Source: Ambrosia x helenae
Taxonomy: Eukaryota; Streptophyta; Magnoliopsida; Asterales; Asteraceae
NCBI GenBank assembly: GCA_030844895.1
Contig: CM061231.1
Span: forward strand, 130,667,023 to 130,731,022
Direction: 5' to 3'
Length of the DNA: 64,000 nucleotides
This document shows positions 45,809-54,937 of this stretch, one piece after another. The position numbers and the translations under genes were made by a program. Under the pieces are notes generated by a model, which saw only the letters and a list, made by a program, of their open reading frames with translations, ran no database searches and had not been told where the DNA came from. The first letter of the stretch is position 1, and each line of letters starts with the position of its first letter.

Positions 45809-45982
45809 TTTCACACCCTCAAAATCCACTTGCGGGGTTTTACCGCGAGGCGCATGACAAACCAATAGTTCCCGAACCATAACCCGACTTAACTAACCCA
45901 GTTAAGTACAATATACGCGTGACTCGCTAAGGTAGACTTTCATCTAGACAACGTTGTTAACCAGAATTTGCCGGGTGTCACA
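45809..45982 (-). repeat. 5' LTR of element 6
   Basis: 174 bp. Only the second base differs (TT instead of TG at 45809-45810) from the 3' copy. Confidence 0.93.
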
Positions 45983-46713
45983 CCAATCCCATGGGTTAAT
46001 GAGTGTCAGTATGGTTATCTGGCAGCAAATATCTTGTCACATCAAAATAGTTCAGTCACACACACACAAGCATATGTCCCCCAAAACAGTTGAAACACAA
46101 AAAGAGGGGATGGTACATGAAACTCACCTGTTGCGTTGAATGGTTGTAAAGTATACCAAGGTTGTGAGCCCACCTATCATCCATGCATAAAGTCCTATTG
46201 TAATCATAAGCATCAAAGTGTGAAACCGAGCACCGAGGTTACACGTGTGGACGAGCTAGGCGTTTACTTGTTTGGCTTGCTGTCATTACCTGTTCATTGT
46301 TCTAGGTGTCTAATTAATGCCCATACATGGTTTAATGTAGACACATATCTAGTTTCCTATACTAATTAATAGTACTAATGGTTTTCATAGAAATTACACC
46401 AGTGACATAAAATTTTTATAATACATGATCAATATTCTGTTCTACATATTTTGTAGAATTTAGTTCCTCAATTTCAAGTATTATATGTCGGGTTAATTGC
46501 TTATACAGGTATCTAGAGTTCCAATCGCCAATGTCACGTTTCAGATTCGTATACTTGTGTTGCCCTTGGTTCGTCTATGTCTCGAGATTACCTAGTCGTC
46601 TAAGTAATTGACTCGTCTGAATCTTAATTACTAATTCTTATTGTCTATGAGTTCAGGTCCACTCAACAAGATTATCTCTATATAACAATTATTCGCCTAA
46701 AATGGTTCATGAG

Positions 46714-46761
<48 letters not shown>

Positions 46762-47997
46762 GATCCATAGAAAACCCTCCTTATCTAGAAAACTCTGGAA
46801 ACTCTGACTTCCCGAGCTTTTTAGGGCCTGAAAATTTTAGGGCATGTAATATACATGATTTTAAGCATTTTGAGCCAAAAAATAAAAAAAGCGCCAAGCA
46901 CTTTTTTTTTAAAAAAAAATAAGTTTTCGGGTAACACGTGTTAAGCGAAATTAACATGTGTTAACAATGTGTTACCCATAAGCATACACTCCATTAATCC
47001 ATCCTTCTTTTCCTTAAGTACTGTTGTACTTTACTAACAATAACAACAACTACCATCGTAACCATCACAATCACCATCCCCTTTCACCTTAAATCATCAC
47101 CTTTATTATTATCAGTAGTTCCCATCTTTACCTATTGCCTAAGCACTGCCGCCCGTGACCCTATTGCTACGGTAACTCACCAACATTGCTCGATTACTCA
47201 AATCCACCGGACCACCCTCATAACCTTCACCCCATCATCACCAAGCCTATTTCATGTCCTAATCACGAACCGGCTGTCATCATCCATCGTCGTCACCCGA
47301 GACTCAACCATCACCAGAACCGTCACTCAAAGGGTTAAGCCGGTATTATCGTTCAACTTTCCCCTCTTCCATCTCCGCCGCTAGCTCCGCCATGAACAGA
47401 GGTCGAAGACCTTCGATCTGTTCCTCCATCATATCGATATGCGTGTGTTGGTTTGGGAGCAACAACGATCGAAAGGGGAACCATCGGCAACGGTGGCGGG
47501 AGCTCACCAGTTCCCTCTTATCTCTTAATAAAAAAGGCGTGGTTGTTGTGGGGAGCAGCTCCGCCGCTGAGCCGCCATTGGCGGTGGCAGAAACCATTCG
47601 GCTCTTCCTTTCTCTTCTTCAGACTCTCGCTCTCTGTCTCTCTCTAGGAATATGGATATGTCTATGTATTGTGAGAGATAATGGGTGAATACGCGGGTTT
47701 TTAATAAGGGTGGGGTGTCAAATAAAGGATGGGTACATGTGTCCCTTCTAGGTGGTGACACGTGTCCCCGGGTGATGACTAAGCAACTAGTCGGCTTCGG
47801 GTTCGTATCGCGTTTCGGTTTTAGACTCGTGGTACGTACTCTCGTATAATAATTATTAATATTCCGCTAAAATATTCAGATATAAGCATCGGGTTTGGTT
47901 TCCGTGTTACTAGACGCCTTGACATATATTATTTCTTTATTTGTTATAATAACTCAAAGTGCGAAAATTTTCTGGGGCTCAAAACCGGGGTGTTACA
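45983..47997 (-). repeat. 5' LTR of element 3, outer part
   Basis: Continues the LTR, matching 17727-20362 (without the MULE) and 36502-37370. About 210 bp present in the other copy (20030-20205) are replaced by unrelated sequence at 46755-46975. Confidence 0.9.
46755..46975. mobile_element. fragment of a TIR-type element replacing part of the LTR
   Basis: Begins GGGTAGGGATCCATAGAAAAC after a TA tract, as other TA-tract insertions in the window do (compare GGGTAGGGTTCAATTGAG at 340). It contains AACACGTGTTA and AACATGTGTTAAC palindromes. No inverted end is seen at the right, so it is truncated. Confidence 0.5.
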
Positions 47998-48193
47998 ATA
48001 ATCATGTCAATTTCTTGACCATGTGTTGTGGCCTGCGAGCGTGCTGCCGCGAGCCACAAACATAGCCACATGGATCGCTCGACCCATAACACACTCAAGT
48101 GACCGTTACCGCGAGCGAGGCCAAACGAGCTAGCGAGGACCTTTTCAAAAAACTAGTCGTTGGCTAGCAGCCAACGGTCAAGTTTAAAAAACT

Positions 48194-48236
<43 letters not shown>

Positions 48237-48298
48237 AACACTCTCTTTTTCTACCAAACATTGATACAATTTTTTTTCCATCTTCAATCTGATTCTAA
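47998..48298. other. right flank of element 3
   Basis: Starts with the second ATAAT copy. It is GC-richer, with several CGAGCG words and a TA tract at 48197-48233. It probably belongs to the DNA element that carries the SANT-like gene downstream; its ends were not defined. Confidence 0.5.
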
Positions 48299-48694
48299 AT
48301 GGCAAACCAAAACCCAAATTCAAATCCAATCCCGCTCCCATAAAAGCGGGAGCCACCACGAAGTTGGAACGTGGAGGAAGAACTCACGTTGGTCAACAGT
48401 TATATTTCTATACAAGAACTAGGAATTGAGTGAACGAAGACTTTTTGGAACGCGGTTGTGACAAGGTTCCATGAACAAATGGGTGACAACTTTCGTTCAA
48501 CGGATGCGATATATGGAAAGTATGTATCTTTACTGACGAAATGCACAATATTTGAGCGATTCTTCGTGAGTGCATTGATCTGCAATCCGGGTTTAAACGA
48601 AGATGAGGCGATTGAATCGGCCCGTATCCAATACCGTGTTATACACAATGATAACTACCCGAGGGTTGCGGTTTGGAGAGCTATGAGACCATGA
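48299..48694 (+). pseudogene. Myb/SANT-like protein gene of PIF/Harbinger-associated type, two in-frame stops
   Basis: One frame from ATG 48299 to TGA 48692-48694, 131 codons, with an internal TAA (codon 15) and TGA (about codon 45). The readable text is RSWNVEEELTLVNSYISI, TFWNAVVTRFHEQMGDN, FRSTDAIYGKYVSLL, LNEDEAIESARIQYR and NYPRVAVWRAMRP. The spacing of Trp residues (W-x-EEE, FW, W near the end) is that of the plant Myb/SANT-like DNA-binding proteins that accompany PIF/Harbinger transposases. These would bind element ends. The stops show that it is dead. No transposase partner is seen. Confidence 0.65.
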
Positions 48695-49817
48695 TTTCAA
48701 CAATAGTCGCGTTTCTAATATTTATTTATGTTTTTAAATATTTATGTGATGTTATGGTGTGATGTTATTTTATGCTTTTTAATATTTAAGTAACGTTTAT
48801 TTTCATATTTATGCAATGTATTGTTATAAAAAAAATTAAAAAACATAAAAAAACATAAAAAAATCCATCTATTCTATCTATACTAATAAAAGAAAACACT
48901 TGAGGGACACATGACACTCCCTCATGAATTCTCTCATTTTATTATTTAATACAATAACTTCAAATATAACTATACTAATTGATTTGTAAAAGCATAATAA
49001 TATAAATATATTAACTTGAATTTTAGTAATTATATTAATAATCATAGTTGTAACATAAATCTTTAAAAACGGATTGAATGACTTATGTTACTAATATAAA
49101 TATATTCTCATTCAATCCGTTTCTAGTGATTCATGTTACAACTATAATTATTAATATAATTACTAAAACTCAAGTTGGATATATTTATATTATGTTTTCG
49201 CTGTTAATGTAATTATATCATAATGCAAAATTAGAAAAATATTATTAGGCATACTTTGAAAAAGTTTATTAACTAACCGAATTAAACATATTAAAACATT
49301 AGTGATTCTTTTCTATATAACATATTTATTTGTTATTAACTTTGAATTTAAATCATGTACCTTAAATTAACCTATTTTTAAAAACTTGATATGTTATTCT
49401 CAGTTTAAAACTATTTTTGTTACGATGTTTGACAAATAATTATTAAGTTTTATTATTTTGGTCATTGTTTTAGATGTTAAATATGCTCAGCAAATACATA
49501 TTAAGTTTAGATGTTTAAAATAGTTCAAAAGTCAAATAAACAAATTAATAATAACACAATACAAATAGTTATGCTTTTTTGTGAGACTTTCATATTGTTC
49601 AAAACAAATAAATAAAATAAACCAATCAACATTAATCTATTTCTATCTATACTAATAAAAGACAACACATAGTGTATAGAGAACTCCCCTATAAAGCCTC
49701 TCATTTAATTATTTAAAACAATACATTTATTTAAGTTGTTTCTTCATTTAATAATTATTACTTATTCAATTTTTATTTGTTACAACTATAATTATTAATA
49801 CAATTACTGAAATTTAG

Positions 49818-49865
<48 letters not shown>
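48695..49865. other. AT-rich intergenic region with two Helitron-like 5' ends and a hairpin
   Basis: No genes. TCTATACTAATAAAAGAAAAC (about 48882) and TCTATACTAATAAAAGACAAC (about 49645) resemble Helitron 5' termini. Between them an imperfect inverted repeat spans about 49008-49185. A TA tract lies at 49824-49865. Confidence 0.4.
49008..49185. repeat. large imperfect inverted repeat
   Basis: The left arm (AGTAATTATATTAATAATCA, AGTTGTAACATAAATC) pairs with the right arm (GATTCATGTTACAACTATAA, TATTAATATAATTACT). An inner pair CGGATTGAATGA / TCATTCAATCCG lies closer to the centre. The left-arm sequence recurs in part at about 49770-49815. Confidence 0.7.
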
Positions 49866-49867
<2 letters not shown>

Positions 49868-50256
49868 AAAAGTTTAATTGAGAACTCATAGTTAGAGAGA
49901 GAACTCGAGAACTCTATATTACACATATGTAATATATTATTATTGCATATGTTGCACATGTGTAATATATCATATGTTACACATGTGCAATATATATTAC
50001 ACATATGTAATACACTCAATATATCATATATTGTACATACGTAATATATCATATGTTACACATGTGCAATATATATTACATATGTGCAATATATCATATA
50101 TTGCATATGTGTAATATATATTACACATGTGTAACATATGATATATTACACATGTGCAATATATACTACACATATGCAATATATGATATATTGCACATAT
50201 GTAATATAAAGTTCTTGAGTTCTCTCAATAAAATGAGTTTTCTATTGAACCATCCT
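49866..50256. mobile_element. MITE with ACACATGTG palindrome core
   Basis: The left end GGAAAAGTTTAATTGAGAAC and the reverse complement of the right end (AGGATGGTTCAATAGAAAAC) align over about 55 bp, through GAGAGAACTCGAGAACTCTATATTAC. It is flanked by TA tracts on both sides. The core is a run of palindromic units such as TTACACATGTGTAAYATAT and GCACATGTGCAATATAT. No coding capacity; open frames at 49819-50292 are products of the repeat. Confidence 0.8.
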
Positions 50257-50398
50257 CTATATATATATATATATATATTTATGCTATTGTAAATAAATTA
50301 ATATAATTGTATTTTAATACAAAATTATAAATAAATTATTAGACAAAATTTGAAATTGTTTAAAAACTAACAGAAGTAATCTTTTATTGGATTAGTAA

Positions 50399-51068
50399 TG
50401 CTCTTGATGTATTGCTTGCTAGTGAACACTTATGTGTTTAGCAAGTTCAATCAGATTTGCACAGTGGAATGAGTAAGTAAAGTTACACTATCAACAGGAG
50501 TTATTACTCCCCCTGGATGTTTGAAAGCTAAAGACAAGTTTAATAAGAATCTAAGTATTGAATGTGAATGATAATAAATACTCAAACAGATTCTCAATAA
50601 ATGAAATGGAAATAACAATAATAAGCTTTGAAGGATTTCAGTTTATATTAAAATCAATGTCTAATACAGAGGGATGAACCCATCTATTTATAGACTTTAC
50701 AAATACATGAACCTTGCCAAAAAGCAAGTTTGTAAGAAGTTGCAACAAGTTGCATTCTTGGAACTTGCACAAAAAGATAAAGTAATACTAAACAAATAAA
50801 CTACCGAAACATAAGGCGGTGGAAAGATTCTGGTACAATTGCCAATGAATGACAAACTACTGATGAATAGTTTGTCTTTAGTAGTTCTTCAGTGAACTTG
50901 TCTGGTTAGACTTCAGAACTTCTAATACTTCTTCTTCAGTACTTGTTGAATCCTTCTTCAGTACTTTAGTCTTCTTTCTTCAGTAGTTCTATACTTAGAA
51001 TATTTGCAGAAGTATGAATTAGACTAAGGTTTACAAAAGTGGTTTCCTCAATCCTTTTTGTCCTAACA
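50399..51068 (-). repeat. 3' LTR of element 7 (left end approximate)
   Basis: Minus-strand start TGTTAGGACAAAAAGG at 51068 just after the purine tract. The other end is placed at TGCTCTTGATG (50399) as the first reasonable TG...CA terminus. It contains several CTTCAGTAGTT-type words. Confidence 0.5.
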
Positions 51069-51080
51069 ATCTCCCCCTGG
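51069..51080 (-). promoter_or_regulatory. polypurine tract of element 7
   Basis: The minus strand reads CCAGGGGGAGAT directly before TGTTAGG. Confidence 0.85.
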
Positions 51081-51119
51081 ATTAATGAAGCCAAAACCTT
51101 TTCTAATTCCTTAATGTTT

Positions 51120-53318
51120 TCATCTGTCATTCACAATCTTCCATATCTCCTTGAACATGGAATTTTTTAGTTGATTCAGCTGTTCATCAGTGAGAGATCC
51201 CCTTTGAGGTTCCAAATGTTGAATTGTAAGCAAGTCCTGAGTTGATAGATTCTCCAGTTCATTCATGGACTTGTAGGCCTTGCTTGTAAGACCTCTTCTT
51301 GTCACCAATACTAAGTTGTCATCAGTAAAGGACTATCTGATGATCAGCACTTTAGATTTGTCAAAATCTGAAGTATAGGGAACCATGCTGGATCCCTCGG
51401 ATGTTCTTGAGTGTTGGATGTTTTCTATTTCTGTGACTCTCAGGTGGGATTCATTTCTGTTTTCTTTTTGCACTACATCAGGTAATTTGAAAGTTGGTAA
51501 ATGATGTTCAGTAACTACCTTTGTGTGCAGTCTGCCAGTGATAATCTTCTGAATTTGGTAAGCAAATGTTGAAGGATCCCTAAATTGAGTTATTAGAGGC
51601 TTCTCTTCAATATCAAAGTCTCCATGTACAACTGTGTTGCCTTCTAGCAACACCATCTTGAAGTCAGTCTTTGTATTGTCCTCTGGCTTTCTCTTGGTAG
51701 CTGGTCTTTGTTTAACACCAGAAGTTCTAACTACCGAAGTTGATACTTCAGAAGTTTTGAACTTCTCTGGATTAGCAGCCTTGGCAGCCTTGTATTTCTT
51801 GTATGTGTCTAGTAGTTTGTCTTCTCTCCATTTTGACACAGAGGCTTTTGAACCATAGTCATTTGCTACCAGTTCTTCAATCATTTCTGCTCTCTTGGCT
51901 TCTCTATCTTTGTTTGTTGCAAGTTTGTCAGCAACAAGCTGAGCTCTTCTGGTTAGCTCATCCATTGAGAGCCCTTTGAGTGAATAGGCTTTTGTTTTGC
52001 TGTTCGTTGTTATAAAGGACACCAGTTGTTGTCTTTTTTCTTCTTCAGCAACTCTCACTATTTCAGCTTGCCTATTCAACTCTGCTTCATAAGCTTGAAG
52101 CTTTTCACTTAAGCTTAAGTCTTCCCTTGCCTCCAAGTTGTTCCAGATCTCTTCTTCCTTAGCCTTTCTTTGGGCTGCAATCAAACTCTTCTCTAGTAGT
52201 TCTTTGGACATTGAAATTGGAGAAGGGTTCAGCACAGTCATTGTTGTTGTTGTAGGCCTTGGAATAGGAGTTGGTTGTTGTTGTTCAGTTGTTTTGGAAG
52301 GCTCTTCAGCTGTTTGTATGTTGGAAGTGTTAACTGCTGAAGTGTTGACAGAAGTGTCAACTACTGAAGGATTGTCTATAGTACTTTCAAATTCTTCAGC
52401 AGTTTCTTCATTATGGCCTTGGGAAGTTTTAGCTTCAACTTCAGTTCCAGAAATAAGCCTTTGTTGATCTTCCTTTTGTTTTTGGGCTTTTTCTAGCAGT
52501 TGTTGTTGTTGTAGAGCCACTCTTGCCTTTATCCTGGCTTCCAGTGACTCTTTAGGTTCCTTAATCTTCTCCCCCCTTTTGGCTTCATCCACTTCTGGAA
52601 GCCTGCTAGGTTGAGAAGTTCTACCTGTGAGTTTAGCAAGCTGTCTTGAGTTGTTTTCTATTTTGCTGGATAGCTCACCAAGTTTTTTGTTGATCACCTC
52701 AAATTGAGTTTTGGTTGACAACTCCAAAGTAGTTGTGAAAGATTTGAGGTGATTGGCAATGAGGGTGTTCATCAACTTGTATAGGGGACCATCAGGGCTG
52801 CATAGTTGGTTCAGGTCTATGCTGGATGACCCAGGGAATTTGGTAGGCATTTTTAGTGAGGGGTGTGTTTTTGGGTGATCTTCATGTTGTACAGAAGATG
52901 CCACTATAGGGGAATCAGGGATCAAGTGGACTTTAACCTGATCTGGTGTGACCAGCTCTTTGAGCTTAGAGACACCAGGTGCAGGACCTTCACTAGCAGC
53001 CGTCAATTCAAGTTTGGTGGAGTGTGAATCATCATCCAAATCAATGGAATCATCTGAATCCCTGCTTACTTCCTCAATGAGGACAGTATTAGATAGATCA
53101 TGAGTTGGGCCCAACCCAGTTGTCTCATGTACCTCTTGTTCTTCATCAGTAGTTGCCACAAATGAGGTCTTAGCAATGTTACTTCTTTCCTCAGATCCAC
53201 CACTGGGTGCTATATGAATAGTAGCAGCCTCAAATGTACCTAAAGTCTCTAAGTTTGGGCTTAGAAACCCTGGTTCATCCTCATCTCTTGGGTTAGGGCT
53301 ATGTACATCCACATCCAT
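51120..53318 (-). pseudogene. extra ORF 2 of element 7 (env-like position)
   Basis: The frame 53318-51333 (661 residues) continues in phase after one stop (51333-51335) to 51120. It starts MDVDVHSPNPRDEDEPGF and is Ser/Thr/Glu-rich. It has a likely coiled coil (TKTQFEVINKKLGELSSKIE) and Gln/Lys/Glu-rich helices (ARIKARVALQQQQLLEKAQK; NRQAEIVRVAEEEKRQQ). No membrane segment is seen. It contains repeated TSxVxTS words that come from the element-wide AACTACTGAAG DNA motif. Function unknown; position matches the third ORF of Sireviruses. Confidence 0.6.
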
Positions 53319-53433
53319 GTCAAAGTCTGTGGGTATGTCCCTTGTTTGATGTGGTTGTTGGGGACTGATATGTTCTGATGGGATGGTCTCTTTTAGCCTA
53401 GAGAGAAGTTTGGCAATTTATAGGGCTTCAGGT

Positions 53434-54399
53434 TCAGAATGGTACTGGTTCAGTAGGTTGGTCTAATGGTTCAGCAGTTTCAAAAGAAGAGTCAATGGGG
53501 ATTGTTTTCTTAAATTTCTTTCTTTTGAATAGAATTGTGATTGGTGCTCTAGTGGGGGTTTGAGATGGATGAGACTGAGAGGATGTTTCAGTCACATCTT
53601 TATCAAGTGTAGATTGCACATTGGCAAGTTCAGGCATCTCAACTTCCTGAACTGCCTTTCTTTTAAGGCTGGTGGGTTTTTGTTTTTGCTGTTTAGGTTT
53701 CTTGGCCTTTTTGGGTGAGGGTTTGGAAGATGAGGGTTCCATGGGGACTGTTGTGTGTTCCCCTTGGTCATCTTCTAGCCAGGCAGCCGGTTTATTGTGC
53801 CTAGAGTATGCTTGTGAGGTTAATGGGTTTAAAACTGTTGTTTTACCCACAAGCACCTCTTCTCCAAGTTCTTTTATTATGCATTGCATAATAAACCTTG
53901 GATACAACAAAAACTTCTTTTTAGAATTGAGATGATGTAACACCAACTCATTAAAGAAAAGTGCTAATGCCCTGAATTTTGTTTCATTCACAATGGAATG
54001 AAAAATAGGTTGAAAAGTAGAGGGCATCTGATCATAAGATCCAGTTTTTGGACTCAAACACATTATTATGTAATGAAACAAAAGTTTATATTTTGGTTCA
54101 AAGAATTTCTTAAAGATGGTTGCATGTGAGAGAGTACCTAGGTAACCACACTCTGTCATGGTCAGATGAATTTCAGAGTTTAGAAATTGATCTGGGGCAC
54201 CCACATCATCTAGACCCAGTCTAATCCCCAAAGTTGCTGGTGTGATTGCCATTCTTCTCCCTTGGATGGTTGAATTGAGGGAGATCACTTGATCATTCAC
54301 TGTCACCGTCTCCGCATTCGCCCAGAACTCATTTAGAGTTTCAGTGTGGATTGGAGGATCAATGGTGAGGGCAGTGAAGTATTGGGATTTAACGACCAA
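53434..54399 (-). CDS. extra ORF 1 of element 7 (unknown function)
   Basis: 321 residues, start MVVKSQYFTALTIDPPIH. The N-terminal half is globular: TLNEFWANAETVTVNDQ, ITPATLGIRLGLDDVG, GYLGTLSHATIFKKFF, LLFHYIIMCLSPKTGSYDQM, KKFLLYPRFIMQCIIKEL. The C-terminal half is basic and Pro/Ser-rich (KPSPKKAKKPKQQKQKPTSL). The YPRFIMQ text parallels FPRFVQM in element 4's extra ORF, so both may share the same domain. It is free of stops. Probably it was once continuous with the ORF at 51120-53318. Function unknown. Confidence 0.6.
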   Translation of the reverse strand: MVVKSQYFTALTIDPPIHTETLNEFWANAETVTVNDQVISLNSTIQGRRMAITPATLGIRLGLDDVGAPDQFLNSEIHLTMTECGYLGTLSHATIFKKFFEPKYKLLFHYIIMCLSPKTGSYDQMPSTFQPIFHSIVNETKFRALALFFNELVLHHLNSKKKFLLYPRFIMQCIIKELGEEVLVGKTTVLNPLTSQAYSRHNKPAAWLEDDQGEHTTVPMEPSSSKPSPKKAKKPKQQKQKPTSLKRKAVQEVEMPELANVQSTLDKDVTETSSQSHPSQTPTRAPITILFKRKKFKKTIPIDSSFETAEPLDQPTEPVPF

Positions 54400-54937
54400 A
54401 TCAATGATTTCGTCATATTGGGACCAGGCTTTATGTTTCTCAAAGTAGCCTCTTTGATTGTGTCTCTGTTTTAGTATTAGAGCATGTGGTTTGTGTGTGT
54501 ATGGATCGAACAGTGTTTTTGCAGGTTAAGGGTTTTGAGAGCGTTTTTGAGAGAGAAGGAGGGAATTTTGCTTTTTGAAAGGATAAGTGTTGGAAAATGT
54601 GTTTATCAGAAGTTTGTAACCGCCCTAGGTCAAACTTCTGAAGTGGGAAATGCCTGATTTGCCCTTAATGACAAAACTGCTAATGAAGAACAATCATCAT
54701 CAGTAGTTCCCATTTTCTCTTCAGTAGTTTGTTAACAACTGATGAGAATGTTTATAAACACTTTATTCATAACTTCTGAAGATTATTTTATTAGAAGTTA
54801 CTCATTTTTCAGAAAATATTCCCACACTGATGTTTTTGTGCATCAGTAGTTTTCTCTCTTTTTGTTTTTCCGAGGTTTAGGACTAAAAACAGATGTAAGT
54901 GAAAAATAAGAGTATGTGTAGAAAAGTAAAAGAACAC
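54400..54937 (-). other. spacer between pol and extra ORFs of element 7
   Basis: No gene. It contains several CATCAGTAGTT and CTTCAGTAGTT words (near 54694, 54719, 54844). Confidence 0.75.

Larger units (their letters stand above)
40278..45982 (-). mobile_element. element 6: young Ty3/gypsy chromovirus-like retrotransposon
   Basis: 5705 bp, LTRs of 174 bp that differ at only one position by eye, TSD CCAAT. It encodes gag, protease, RT, RNase H and integrase in one sense frame, with a single in-frame stop and a probable gag intron. The C-terminal text after integrase resembles the Tekay/Del group, but a complete chromodomain was not demonstrated. It is nested in element 3's 5' LTR and is the best-preserved element of the window. 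Confidence 0.93.
17074..47997 (-). mobile_element. element 3: large non-autonomous LTR retrotransposon with nested insertions
   Basis: Outer ends TGTAACAACCC (17074) and GGGGTGTTACA (47997) are flanked by the 5-bp duplication ATAAT. The LTR is about 2.6 kb once insertions are subtracted; the internal region is 37371-39623 with no gag or pol. It is on the minus strand: the primer-binding site is beside the LTR at 39624 and the purine tract beside the LTR ending at 37370. It hosts a MULE, element 4 and, through it, elements 5 and a solo LTR, plus element 6. It appears related to elements 1 and 2 by its pre-PPT motif, tRNA primer and a shared internal word near 39300-39345. Confidence 0.88.

Noticed and set aside
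49819..50292. Cys/Met/Tyr-rich frames (HMCNIYYTC repeats) on both strands
   Set aside because: Direct translation of ACACATGTG palindromes; they appear on both strands for that reason.
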